DNA of 64,000 nucleotides. It comes from Actinomyces naeslundii. GTDB lineage: Bacteria > Actinomycetota > Actinomycetes > Actinomycetales > Actinomycetaceae. Location: positions 1 to 64,000 of the forward strand of contig NZ_MSRR01000003.1 of NCBI RefSeq assembly GCF_001956585.1, written 5' to 3'. A model generated the notes under the pieces. The model was not told where the DNA came from. It saw only the letters and a program-made list of their open reading frames with translations, and ran no database searches. The position numbers and the translations under genes were made by a program. Below, one piece after another: positions 22,320-29,249 of this stretch. How positions within the stretch are numbered: the first letter of the stretch is position 1; each line of letters starts with the position of its first letter.

Positions 22320-22715
22320 ATGAGCGAGAACCCCACCGAGGTGCCGGTCGGCACCGACAACCCCATGGCTGCCCAGCAGCCACCGGCCCCCGTCGCCAGT
22401 ACCGAGGGCGTCGATGTCGCCGCCATTGAGGAGGCCCTGCGCGACGTCATCGACCCCGAGCTCGGTATCAACATCGTTGACCTCGGCCTGCTCTACGGGG
22501 TGTCGATCGAGCCCGACGGGACCGTCGTGCTCGACATGACCCTGACGACCGCGGCCTGCCCCCTGACCGATGTCATCGAGGAGCAGGCTCAGCAGGCCTT
22601 GTCCCTCATCGCGGACAACGTCCGTATCCAGTGGGTGTGGCTGCCGCCGTGGGGACCGGACAAGATCACCCCCGAGGGCCGCGAGCAGTTGCGCGCCCTG
22701 GGCTTCAACGTCTGA
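22320..22715 (+). CDS. sufT: SufT / MIP18-family metal-sulfur assembly factor
   Basis: 131 residues, with a disordered N-terminal 35 and then the DUF59/MIP18 domain. IEEALRDVIDPELGINIVDL, TLTTAACPLTDVIEEQ (with the conserved Cys) and WLPPWGPDKITPEGREQL are typical of SufT. It helps transfer or mature Fe-S clusters and closes the suf operon. AAGGAGAAGCC precedes the start. Only 25 nt separate it from the convergent TetR-DUF488 gene. Confidence 0.93.
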   Translation: MSENPTEVPVGTDNPMAAQQPPAPVASTEGVDVAAIEEALRDVIDPELGINIVDLGLLYGVSIEPDGTVVLDMTLTTAACPLTDVIEEQAQQALSLIADNVRIQWVWLPPWGPDKITPEGREQLRALGFNV

Positions 22716-22740
22716 GACCCCGACCCTGCCGAAGACGCCG

Positions 22741-23760
22741 TCAGGCCAGGTCCTCCTCGACGCCGAGGACCGCCTCGCGCAGGACTCGCGCGTGGCAGTG
22801 GACGTGGTCGTGGCCGGCGAACAGGAGCGTCACCCGTCCCTTCAGAGCCTCGTCGCGCAGGTGCTCGACGGCGGCAACCGCCTCGGGCCGCTCGGTGAGC
22901 TCGGCCCGGTAGGCCTCGACGAACTGGGGCCAGGGCATCTCTCCACTGTGAAAGGCGCGGCGCAGCTCGGTGGTCGGGGTGGCGTCCTTGGCCCACTCAT
23001 CGAGGTCGGCACGTTCCTTGGACACGCCTCGGGGCCAGAGCCGGTCCACCAGGACCCGTGTTCCGTCCTCGGGGTTGGGCTCCTCGCGGATACCTTTGAG
23101 CACCACGTTGTCAGAAGAAGGAAGTCGCTCGCTCATGCCGTCGACGCTACTCGCTTCTGCTGACGGTGCGATCCCATCGGCTCGCAGTGAACCGAGCATG
23201 CACTGCAATGCACCCATGGTGTCTTTCAGCGCCGTTGGCGAGTCGGTCTCAGCCAGCCACAACGCGGCCTCGTTCATCGCCCCGGACAGCAGATGAACCA
23301 TGGGTTCCACTGGTCGGGAAACGAGGGTGCCATTCTCCATGAGGCTGGTCAGCACCTCCGTCAGGAGCCTCTCGGAGTATGCCCCGTCCATCTCCTTCCA
23401 CTCGCGCCACCCCAGCACCGTCGGTGCGTCAATGAGCATGATCTGCCGGGTCTCGGGATTGCTGTAGGAGGCAAGGAACGCCTTGCAGCCTGCGATGAGC
23501 TCCTCCCACGGATCCGCGCCCGGCCGGGCCGCTGCCTGAACCCGGTCGGCGACCTCCTGCTGCACCTGCTGAACGACGGCCCGAAATAGATCGTGCTTGC
23601 CGGTGAAGTGGTGGTAGAGCGCACCCTTGGTCATTCCGAGAGCGTCGACGACGTCGCTTAGCCGCACCGCGGTGTAACCCTCGTTGGCGAAGCGCTGCCG
23701 CGCCTCGGTGATGAGTGCCGTCTGCGTCGCCCTGCGCTGGGCTGCTCTCGTTCCTGCCAT
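22741..23760 (-). CDS. TetR repressor fused in frame to a DUF488 domain
   Basis: 339 residues in two parts. Residues 1-200 form a TetR repressor with the HTH VRLSDVVDALGMTKGALYHH near 33-52 and a helical ligand domain. Residues 209-339 form a complete DUF488 domain (RVLVDRLWPRGVSKERADLD, ELRRAFHSGEMPW and LLFAGHDHVHCHARVL). No stop separates them. The ATG at 23760 has GAGGTG upstream; the frame extends 9 codons further. An internal ATG at 23136 (residue 209) coincides with the normal DUF488 start and has a -10 box 7 nt before it, so DUF488 may also be made alone. The fusion appears recent or unusual. Confidence 0.8.
   Translation of the reverse strand: MAGTRAAQRRATQTALITEARQRFANEGYTAVRLSDVVDALGMTKGALYHHFTGKHDLFRAVVQQVQQEVADRVQAAARPGADPWEELIAGCKAFLASYSNPETRQIMLIDAPTVLGWREWKEMDGAYSERLLTEVLTSLMENGTLVSRPVEPMVHLLSGAMNEAALWLAETDSPTALKDTMGALQCMLGSLRADGIAPSAEASSVDGMSERLPSSDNVVLKGIREEPNPEDGTRVLVDRLWPRGVSKERADLDEWAKDATPTTELRRAFHSGEMPWPQFVEAYRAELTERPEAVAAVEHLRDEALKGRVTLLFAGHDHVHCHARVLREAVLGVEEDLA
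23144..23149 (-). promoter_or_regulatory. Internal leaderless -10 box for the DUF488 part
   Basis: On the minus strand TAGCGT is followed by 7 nt and the ATG at 23136, which starts MSERLPSS. This matches the leaderless pattern used across the window and suggests DUF488 was, or still is, an independent gene. Confidence 0.5.
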
Positions 23761-23775
23761 GAAGCACCTCGACAA

Positions 23776-23823
23776 TTGACATACCAAAAGTATGTGAACT
23801 AGTTTGACATACCAATGGTATGC
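23776..23823. promoter_or_regulatory. Divergent promoters with twin TetR-type operators
   Basis: Palindromes ACATAC-CAAAA-GTATGT (23779-23795) and CATACC-AAT-GGTATG (inside 23807-23823) have centres 28 bp apart. Plus strand: TTGACA (23776) - 18 bp - TAGTTT (23800) for the VOC gene. Minus strand: TTGGTA (23815-23810) - 17 bp - TACTTT (23792-23787) for tetR. The operators cover both promoters, so mutual repression is expected. Confidence 0.8.
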
Positions 23824-23853
23824 GAATCCTTCGACGGCGCCTGGGAGGCGACA

Positions 23854-24273
23854 ATGCGGATCCGAGACAACTACCCGATCATCGTCACTGACCGGAAGGA
23901 CGAAGCGCGGGACTTCTGGCGGCGCTTCCTCGGCTTCCGTCCTGTTTTCGACAGTTCCTGGTTCACCTTGATGACGGATGAGGGCAGCGGGTCATCGATC
24001 GCCTTCATGACGCCGGACCACCCTTCTGCTCCTCCAGGACCCGATGCCTTCGCCGGAACCGGTGCCTGCTTCGAGCTGGAGGTCGACGACGCAGTAGCGG
24101 CTCATGCCGAGCTGACGGGCAGGGGACTGGCAGTGACGTACCCGCTCACCGACGAGCCCTTCGGCCAGCGCCGGTTCGGGTTCGCCGACCCCAGCGGGTT
24201 GTGGATCGACGTCGTCGAGCAGGTCGCGCCAAGGCCGGGATACTGGGACACCTACCTGCGGGGGACCGGCTGA
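23854..24273 (+). CDS. VOC-family (glyoxalase/bleomycin-resistance fold) protein
   Basis: 139 residues. DNYPIIVTDRKDEARDFWRRF is the paired beta-alpha start of a vicinal-oxygen-chelate domain, and RFGFADPSGLWIDVVEQ is its typical end. The ATG at 23854 has GGGAGG at good spacing; a longer start at 23815 would lie inside the second operator. It is divergent from the TetR-DUF488 gene and its promoter carries both operators, so the repressor's ligand is probably related to its substrate. Neither is known. Confidence 0.82.
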   Translation: MRIRDNYPIIVTDRKDEARDFWRRFLGFRPVFDSSWFTLMTDEGSGSSIAFMTPDHPSAPPGPDAFAGTGACFELEVDDAVAAHAELTGRGLAVTYPLTDEPFGQRRFGFADPSGLWIDVVEQVAPRPGYWDTYLRGTG

Positions 24274-24307
24274 GGCTCATGAGATCGCTGTCTTCCAGCA
24301 CATCGTT

Positions 24308-25936
24308 CTAGGGGATTGCGGACGATGACGTCTGGCGGGTGAGGGAGCGCCGCGAGGCTGCAATCAGGCTCATGTCCCTGCGGGTCACCCCGAAGGCCGC
24401 CGTGGCCAGGCAGGCAGTGGCCACGGCAAGCAGCCACAGGCTCCCATTCTCACCCGCCTGGGCGAAAGGACCGGCATCTCGGATCCGCTTGGGCAGGTCG
24501 AGGACGCCGCCGAGCTGCGCGATTCCCAGCCCCACCAGTACTGGACCCCAAGCGAGCCCGCGTCCCCTGGGCCACGCCCCGCACAGCGCCGTGGCGATCG
24601 CCGCCGACGCCAAAGCGGCGGGCCACTGTCCGGCTACGAGACGCACGGCGTCGATCAGGTCCGTATCCAGCTCGGAGCGCCCGACGTACCCGGCCGCAAC
24701 CGTCGCGCAGATGAGAGTCAGCCCGGATCCGAGAGCGGCCACCAGCCATGACGAGAGCAGAATCCGCAGAGGCCGGTTCCCGGTGGAGACCACCATCTCC
24801 AGGCGTCCGGAGCGCTCATCACCGCTGTAGCGCAACGCCAGCGACACGCCCTGGGCTGCAGCAAGTGCTCCTGCGAGCTGGCCGATGTACCTCAGGAACG
24901 CCTCGCCGGGATCGTCGCCGGCCAGAAGTGATCCTAGGGATCCGCCGCTGATACCGCCCTGTCGAGCCAGGTCGACGACGTCGCCTCCCATCGACACCAG
25001 CACCCCGGCCACGAGAGAGACCAGGAACGCCCACGCCAGACACTGGCTTCTGCTGAGTCTGACGGCCAAGGTCAGCGGCCCGCCCACTCTCAGCGATGGT
25101 GAGCGCCTCGCGGGCAGCTGCACCAGTCCCTGACCGAGATCCCTGTGAGAGGTCAGCACCCCGGCCAGCGCCAGCACCATGATGCTGGCCGCTACCGCGA
25201 TGAGGACGGGGCCCCAGGAGTTCTCACCTCCGGGGTCCGCCGCCGTTCTCAGGCGGAAGGGAGACGCCCATCCCGCCCAGTTCCAGTCCTTGGAGGCTCT
25301 CATTCCGTTACCCGTGTACATGAGCCCCACGACCCCCAGTGCGACGGCACGGCCCGTGGCGGCGTCGGGAATCATCTGCGCAATGACGAGCGTCGCACAG
25401 GCCACTGCCAGCAAGGTGGAGGCGAGTACCGCGCCGTAGGCCGCGGCATCGGTGTCGTCGGCCTCCTCCAGAGCAAGCAGCCCTGCACCGGCACCGGCTC
25501 CCAGGAGCAGGCACTGGAGGACCAGGACGAGTCCCTGCCCCACCAGGCTCGCGATGGAGCCGGCTCCCGTGGAGCGGAGCAGCTCGGCGCGCCCCAGGTC
25601 CTCCTCAGTGCGTGTCAACGCCACCGAGCGCAGGGCTACGACGATGCTCAGCACCAGACAGGTGAGCCCTCCGAGCTCCCAGGTTGCCACCTGGACAACA
25701 CCCGCGGTATCGGAGAGCCCGCCGTAGAGAAAGGTCGAGGTGTCGGAGACCTGGGCCGAGGCCACGGCCCGGGCCAGGTCTTCCGGTGAGGCGTAGGTGT
25801 CGCCGTAGCTGGGAGCCAGCAGGGCGGTCATCAGTCCCGTCACCACCGGCAGTGCCACGAGCCAGTTCCGTTCCTGGCAGAGCGCCAGATGGGCCGACTG
25901 CCAGATCGCTTTGAGGCTCTGCGGAACGGATGTCAT
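24308..25936 (-). CDS. ABC-2 type exporter permease
   Basis: 542 residues with about 12 hydrophobic helices in two similar halves, as in the large drug- or antibiotic-type ABC-2 exporters of actinobacteria. RTEEDLGRAELLRSTG near 110-125 and SGDERSGRLEMVVSTGNRPL near 371-390 are the duplicated cytosolic coupling motifs (E-x4-R-x-E). It overlaps the ATPase gene by ATGA. It forms the membrane channel of an efflux pump whose promoter carries a MerR box. The substrate is unknown. Confidence 0.86.
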   Translation of the reverse strand: MTSVPQSLKAIWQSAHLALCQERNWLVALPVVTGLMTALLAPSYGDTYASPEDLARAVASAQVSDTSTFLYGGLSDTAGVVQVATWELGGLTCLVLSIVVALRSVALTRTEEDLGRAELLRSTGAGSIASLVGQGLVLVLQCLLLGAGAGAGLLALEEADDTDAAAYGAVLASTLLAVACATLVIAQMIPDAATGRAVALGVVGLMYTGNGMRASKDWNWAGWASPFRLRTAADPGGENSWGPVLIAVAASIMVLALAGVLTSHRDLGQGLVQLPARRSPSLRVGGPLTLAVRLSRSQCLAWAFLVSLVAGVLVSMGGDVVDLARQGGISGGSLGSLLAGDDPGEAFLRYIGQLAGALAAAQGVSLALRYSGDERSGRLEMVVSTGNRPLRILLSSWLVAALGSGLTLICATVAAGYVGRSELDTDLIDAVRLVAGQWPAALASAAIATALCGAWPRGRGLAWGPVLVGLGIAQLGGVLDLPKRIRDAGPFAQAGENGSLWLLAVATACLATAAFGVTRRDMSLIAASRRSLTRQTSSSAIP

Positions 25937-26940
25937 CGCGCCGCCGCCTCATAGTGCTGGAGGAAGACCTCGTCCAGGGACGCAGGGGTACAGGTGACCT
26001 CCTGCGCGCCGGCGGCCAGCAGCTGACGCAACGTGGCCGGGACGCGGTCCGTGGGAACCGAGACGCTCAGCAGGCCGTCGGCGTCGGGGCGGAGCAGGGC
26101 GACCCGGGTGGGATCCTTGGTCGGGCTCCGTTGGGCTCCGCGCTCGCGGCGCAGCCACCGCGACCACCGATGACGCCTGGGAGCCGGGCTCTGCTCGGGA
26201 GGCAGCACGCAGGTGATCCGGGAGGCCCGTAGGTGCCTCAGTTCCTCAAGCCGCCCCGACTCCACGGTTCGTCCGTCCTTGATGATCGTCACCGAGTCGC
26301 ACAGGCGGTCGACCTCAGCCATGATGTGGCTTGACATGAGTACAGTGCGCCCCTGGCCGGCCGCATCACGAACCGCGTCGACGAATACCTCGGCCTGGAG
26401 CGGGTCGAGTCCGGAGGTCGGCTCATCGAGGATGACCAGGTCACACGGCGCCGCCAGCGCCGCCACGAGCATGACCTTCTGCCGGTTGCCTTTGGAGTAG
26501 GAGCGGACCGGCTTGTGGGGATCCAGTCGGAAGGCCTCGATGAGCTCGGCCTCGCGCGCCCGGTCGCGTCCGCCGCGCAGGGCGGCGAGGGCATCAAGGG
26601 TCTGCGCCCCGGTGAGTGTGGGCCACAGCGCCACGTCACCGGGCACGTAGGTGCACCGGCGCGTGATGTGCTCGGCGTCGCGGTGCGGATCCATGCCCAG
26701 GACTTGCACCATGCCGCTGTCTCGACGGTACATGCCCAGAAGGACGCGGATGGTCGTTGACTTCCCCGAACCGTTGGGGCCCAGGAAACCGTGGATCTGG
26801 CCCGTCTCCACCTTCAGGTCAAGACCGTCGAGTGCGCGGAGGGGGCCAAAGGTCTTGACCAGCCCCGAGGCGTCGATGGCAGGGGAGTGATGCCGCGCGG
26901 GCAGTACGGACGCTGTAGGGGAGGCGGTGGTCGTTGGCAT
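25933..26940 (-). CDS. ABC exporter ATP-binding protein
   Basis: 335 residues. Walker A GPNGSGKST, LGMYRRDSGMVQVLG, the signature SKGNRQKVML and Walker B LVILDEPTSGLDPLQAEVF are present. The signature SKGNRQK is a known variant of LSGGQ in ABC-2 exporters. The C-terminal 90 residues form an accessory domain. The ATG at 26940 (MPTTTASPT) lies 6 nt after a -10 box and no ribosome site precedes it, so it is probably leaderless. The frame extends 18 codons upstream without support. Confidence 0.88.
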   Translation of the reverse strand: MPTTTASPTASVLPARHHSPAIDASGLVKTFGPLRALDGLDLKVETGQIHGFLGPNGSGKSTTIRVLLGMYRRDSGMVQVLGMDPHRDAEHITRRCTYVPGDVALWPTLTGAQTLDALAALRGGRDRAREAELIEAFRLDPHKPVRSYSKGNRQKVMLVAALAAPCDLVILDEPTSGLDPLQAEVFVDAVRDAAGQGRTVLMSSHIMAEVDRLCDSVTIIKDGRTVESGRLEELRHLRASRITCVLPPEQSPAPRRHRWSRWLRRERGAQRSPTKDPTRVALLRPDADGLLSVSVPTDRVPATLRQLLAAGAQEVTCTPASLDEVFLQHYEAAAR

Positions 26941-26946
26941 GCCCCC

Positions 26947-26977
26947 AGGGTGAGGTGTGACGCTGCGTCGTACGCAA
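26947..26977 (-). promoter_or_regulatory. MerR-type promoter of the ABC exporter operon (19-bp spacer)
   Basis: Minus strand: TTGCGT (26977-26972), a 19-bp spacer, CACCCT (26952-26947), 6 nt, ATG. The spacer holds the near-palindrome GTACGACG-CAG-CGTCACAC (26973-26955). Over-long 19-bp spacers with a central dyad are the hallmark of MerR-activated promoters. The same element recurs at 32929-32959. Confidence 0.75.
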
Positions 26978-27009
26978 AGCCCACGCGGCAGCATCCAAGC
27001 AAGTGCCGC

Positions 27010-27849
27010 TTACTCGCTCAGGCGCCATCGATCGATCGCGGTGAGGAACTCCCGTTCCAAGGTTCGGATGAGTCGTGCATCGGGGTAGCCGGTAGTGGCG
27101 ATGAGGCGGAAGAGTGCCTGTACCGCCTCGGTGTCGACGCTGTTCGCCAGGTCCGCAAGGTGCTCAGGTGTCAGCCGAGCCTCCAATCGGGACACCATGT
27201 CCCGTGCGCGCTGTTCGATCTGCGCGTCTGACAGCTCGGCCGGATCCTGGGAGTAGAGGGCCAGTGACTCGGCGTCGTAGCGAGGATCCGGGTCGACGAA
27301 GAGGAACTCCGCCTCCGGGGGCATCTGACCGCGGTAGCAGGCCAGGTCGGTCAGGTCCCGCTCCTTGCGCACAGCGCAGCGGGTGGCCTCATCGGGAGCG
27401 GCCTGCTCCAGCCGGTCGAAGAAGGCCGCCATACGCGGGGACATCGGTGAGACAGTCGAACCAGTCCTGGCTCGCTCCAGCAGACCGGCGAGCATGTCTC
27501 TCTGCCTGGTCACCTCGGCCAGGTGGTCCTCCACGGCGGACAGGGCCCCGGCCAGGTCCTCGACAACGGAGCCGGCCGGTGGACGTGTTCCAGCTGCTTC
27601 CGCCACGGGAGCGTCGTCGATCTGCTCGACGCCGGTCGCCTCGGGCTCGTCGAGGACGCGTTTGATGGTCTCCAGGGACACACCGGCCTGGACCAGCCAA
27701 CGGATCCGGGAGAGCCGGGCCACGTGGCCCAGGTCGTAGTCGCGCCAACCACCACGTTCATCGGGAACCGGAAGCAGCCCCAGCGAGTGGTAGTAGCGCA
27801 CCGTGCGCACCGTCGTCCCGGTGAGCTCTGCGATCTCAGCAACGCGCAT
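27010..27849 (-). CDS. MerR-family transcriptional regulator
   Basis: 279 residues. The N-terminal MerR domain (1-70) is clear: MRVAEIAELTGTTVRTVRYY, then LGLLPVPDERGGWRDYDLGH and WLVQAGVSLETIKRVLD. A coiled coil at about 105-130 should mediate dimerisation. The C-terminal half (about 140-279) is an acidic helical domain without visible Cys metal-binding motifs, so a small molecule rather than a metal is the likely ligand. An alternative ATG at 27870 would add 7 residues. It lies directly upstream of one MerR-type promoter and about 5 kb from a second. Confidence 0.85.
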   Translation of the reverse strand: MRVAEIAELTGTTVRTVRYYHSLGLLPVPDERGGWRDYDLGHVARLSRIRWLVQAGVSLETIKRVLDEPEATGVEQIDDAPVAEAAGTRPPAGSVVEDLAGALSAVEDHLAEVTRQRDMLAGLLERARTGSTVSPMSPRMAAFFDRLEQAAPDEATRCAVRKERDLTDLACYRGQMPPEAEFLFVDPDPRYDAESLALYSQDPAELSDAQIEQRARDMVSRLEARLTPEHLADLANSVDTEAVQALFRLIATTGYPDARLIRTLEREFLTAIDRWRLSE

Positions 27850-27872
27850 AGGGACAGTCTCACACGGCATCT

Positions 27873-27895
27873 GGATCATGATCCGCTCGGATCCG
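27873..27895. promoter_or_regulatory. Palindromes upstream of the merR-type gene
   Basis: GGATCATGATCC (27873-27884) is a perfect 12-bp palindrome and CGGATCCG (27888-27895) a perfect 8-bp one, both just 5' of the regulator's start. They do not match the GTRCGACG-N3-CGTCACAC element and may bind a different factor. Confidence 0.35.
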
Positions 27896-27930
27896 ATTGG
27901 TGGGGGCGGACCATGGGGAGTTCGAACCGT

Positions 27931-27959
27931 TTGCCGGGACATGCCCACGTTGCTACTGT
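27931..27959 (+). promoter_or_regulatory. Leaderless promoter of the DUF4178/polyamine locus
   Basis: TTGCCG (27931-27936), 17 bp, TACTGT (27954-27959), then 6 nt to a GTG. Sequence and geometry are almost identical to the speD promoter 936 bp downstream. Confidence 0.65.
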
Positions 27960-27965
27960 GCCCGC

Positions 27966-28043
27966 GTGATGACAGGCGGACCAGGCTACGACGGCGGCAG
28001 CGCTGCACCGTCTCTCCCTCCGCAGACGGGAGGGTCCTGGTGA
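27966..28043 (+). CDS. Leaderless 25-codon small ORF coupled to DUF4178
   Basis: Starts GTG-ATG 6 nt after the TACTGT -10 box and runs 25 codons to a TGA. The product is rich in Gly, Pro and Ser (MMTGGPGYDGGSAAP and onward) with no recognised motif. Its stop overlaps the GTG of the DUF4178 gene (GTGA at 28040-28043), and the GGGAGGG ribosome site of that gene lies inside it. It could be a leader peptide that opens or tunes downstream translation, or a small functional protein. Initiation may be at GTG 27966 or ATG 27969. Expression is not shown. Confidence 0.45.
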   Translation: MMTGGPGYDGGSAAPSLPPQTGGSW

Positions 28044-28789
28044 ACGGCACGCGAGCCAACTTGCAGGTCGGCGACATGCTGCAGGGAAGTGCGGGCACCC
28101 TGTCGGTCAGAGGCTGCCTGCTCTTCAAGGAGTGGGACGCCCAGGACCGCTGCTTCTACTACTGGGAGGAGTGGCAGCTCGTCGGTGGCAGCAACGCCGA
28201 CACCTGGGTCGAGCTCGATCACGACCCCGGCGAGATCCTCTTCTACGAGCCCGTTCGTCTCCAGGAGGCGATTGAGCCGTGGGCCCTGACCGTCGGCCAG
28301 AGACTGCAGCTGACGATCAACGGCACTCCGCACCAGGCTCTCGTTGAGGAGGTCACCACCGGCACGCTCGAGAACGCCATCGGCTCTCCGGTGTGCCCGC
28401 TGAACATCGGCGAGACCATGACCTACGTCGAGCTGCGGCTGACAGACCCGGCCGGTGTGACCAGCCGACTGACCATCGACAGCCACCGTTTCCGTGACCT
28501 CCTGGCCTACCGCAAGACCTCCTTGTCCACTTCCCAGCAGAAGCAGCTCTTCGGGCGCGTCCTGTGCAACAGCCGACCCGTTGCCGGCAGAACCGGCCGG
28601 AACATCGGATGCGCTATCGTCGCCGCCATCGTCAGTGTTGTACTCGCCGTCGGACTGTTCTCCGCGTGCTCCAGCAGCAGCCGTTCCACTGGTGGAGCCG
28701 ACTCCTCCAGCACCTCGGACTCGAGCTCCTCACGGACCTATCGTCACCGCCCGGTCTACGGAGGCGGCGGAGGCGGAGTGGGCAAGTAG
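28040..28789 (+). CDS. DUF4178 membrane protein A with hexaglycine C-terminus
   Basis: 249 residues from a GTG with GGGAGGG upstream. The DUF4178 domain covers about 1-170, with LQVGDMLQGSAGTLSVRG, YYWEEWQLVGGSNADTWVEL and WALTVGQRLQLTINGTPHQA. One transmembrane helix follows (about 190-212), then a Ser-rich linker and the tail YRHRPVYGGGGGGVGK. The frame is open upstream to 27803, but the paralogue at 29246 starts at the matching point. It is likely anchored with the domain in the cytosol. The family often neighbours DUF350 and spermidine synthase genes; its biochemical role is unknown. Confidence 0.78.
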   Translation: MNGTRANLQVGDMLQGSAGTLSVRGCLLFKEWDAQDRCFYYWEEWQLVGGSNADTWVELDHDPGEILFYEPVRLQEAIEPWALTVGQRLQLTINGTPHQALVEEVTTGTLENAIGSPVCPLNIGETMTYVELRLTDPAGVTSRLTIDSHRFRDLLAYRKTSLSTSQQKQLFGRVLCNSRPVAGRTGRNIGCAIVAAIVSVVLAVGLFSACSSSSRSTGGADSSSTSDSSSSRTYRHRPVYGGGGGGVGK

Positions 28790-28866
28790 GTCCGCACCCG
28801 TCAGCGACGGCGTGCCCGCCATGCGCTCCCGGCGCCGAGCGAGTGCGGATGGGGATCTCGCCCCGT

Positions 28867-28895
28867 TTGTCGGGTGCCTGCCCCGTTGCTACCGT
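28867..28895 (+). promoter_or_regulatory. Leaderless promoter of speD (duplicate of the DUF4178 promoter)
   Basis: TTGTCG (28867-28872), 17 bp, TACCGT (28890-28895), 6 nt, GTG. Flanking sequence CGTTGCTAC and CGCGTGA is shared with the promoter at 27931-27959, indicating duplication. Confidence 0.65.
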
Positions 28896-28901
28896 GCTCG
28901 C

Positions 28902-29249
28902 GTGAGTGCGGTGAGCCTGTGTTCTGTCAGCTACAAGATCAGTGGGGCCGAGCCGCACGTGCTCAACGATCTCCCCACCGTCGAGTCGATTCTCCTCGAC
29001 GCCGCCCGGAAAGCGGGACTGACTGCCGTCTCCAGTGCGCACCACCGGTTCGAGCCCCAGGGCCTGAGCGCCGTCGTCATTCTATCCGAGTCGCATATCG
29101 CCGCCCACACCTGGCCCGAGTCCGGCGACGGCTACGTGACGCTCACCAGCTGCCGTACGCTGACCCCCGCGCAGATCGAGGCCGTGGGGGAGATGGTGCG
29201 TCAGCGGCTTCAGGCCCAGCAGGTGATCAGCTCGGGGATCACACTGTGA
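28902..29249 (+). CDS. speD: S-adenosylmethionine decarboxylase proenzyme (class 1B)
   Basis: 115 residues. It makes decarboxylated SAM, the aminopropyl donor for spermidine. The self-cleavage and pyruvoyl site is LSESH, between Glu63 and Ser64. His69 in AAHTWPE and Cys84 in LTSC are the conserved processing and catalytic residues. The frame is open far upstream, but the GTG at 28902 gives the normal N-terminus and sits 6 nt after the -10 box. It overlaps the second DUF4178 gene by GTGA. With the spermidine synthase downstream this completes an aminopropyl transfer pathway. Confidence 0.92.
   Translation: MSAVSLCSVSYKISGAEPHVLNDLPTVESILLDAARKAGLTAVSSAHHRFEPQGLSAVVILSESHIAAHTWPESGDGYVTLTSCRTLTPAQIEAVGEMVRQRLQAQQVISSGITL

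Noticed and set aside
27966-28060. A frameshift joining the 25-codon ORF to the DUF4178 gene
   Set aside because: The DUF4178 protein starting at GTG 28040 already aligns from its first residues with the paralogue at 29246 and has a good ribosome site, so no missing N-terminus needs to be supplied.
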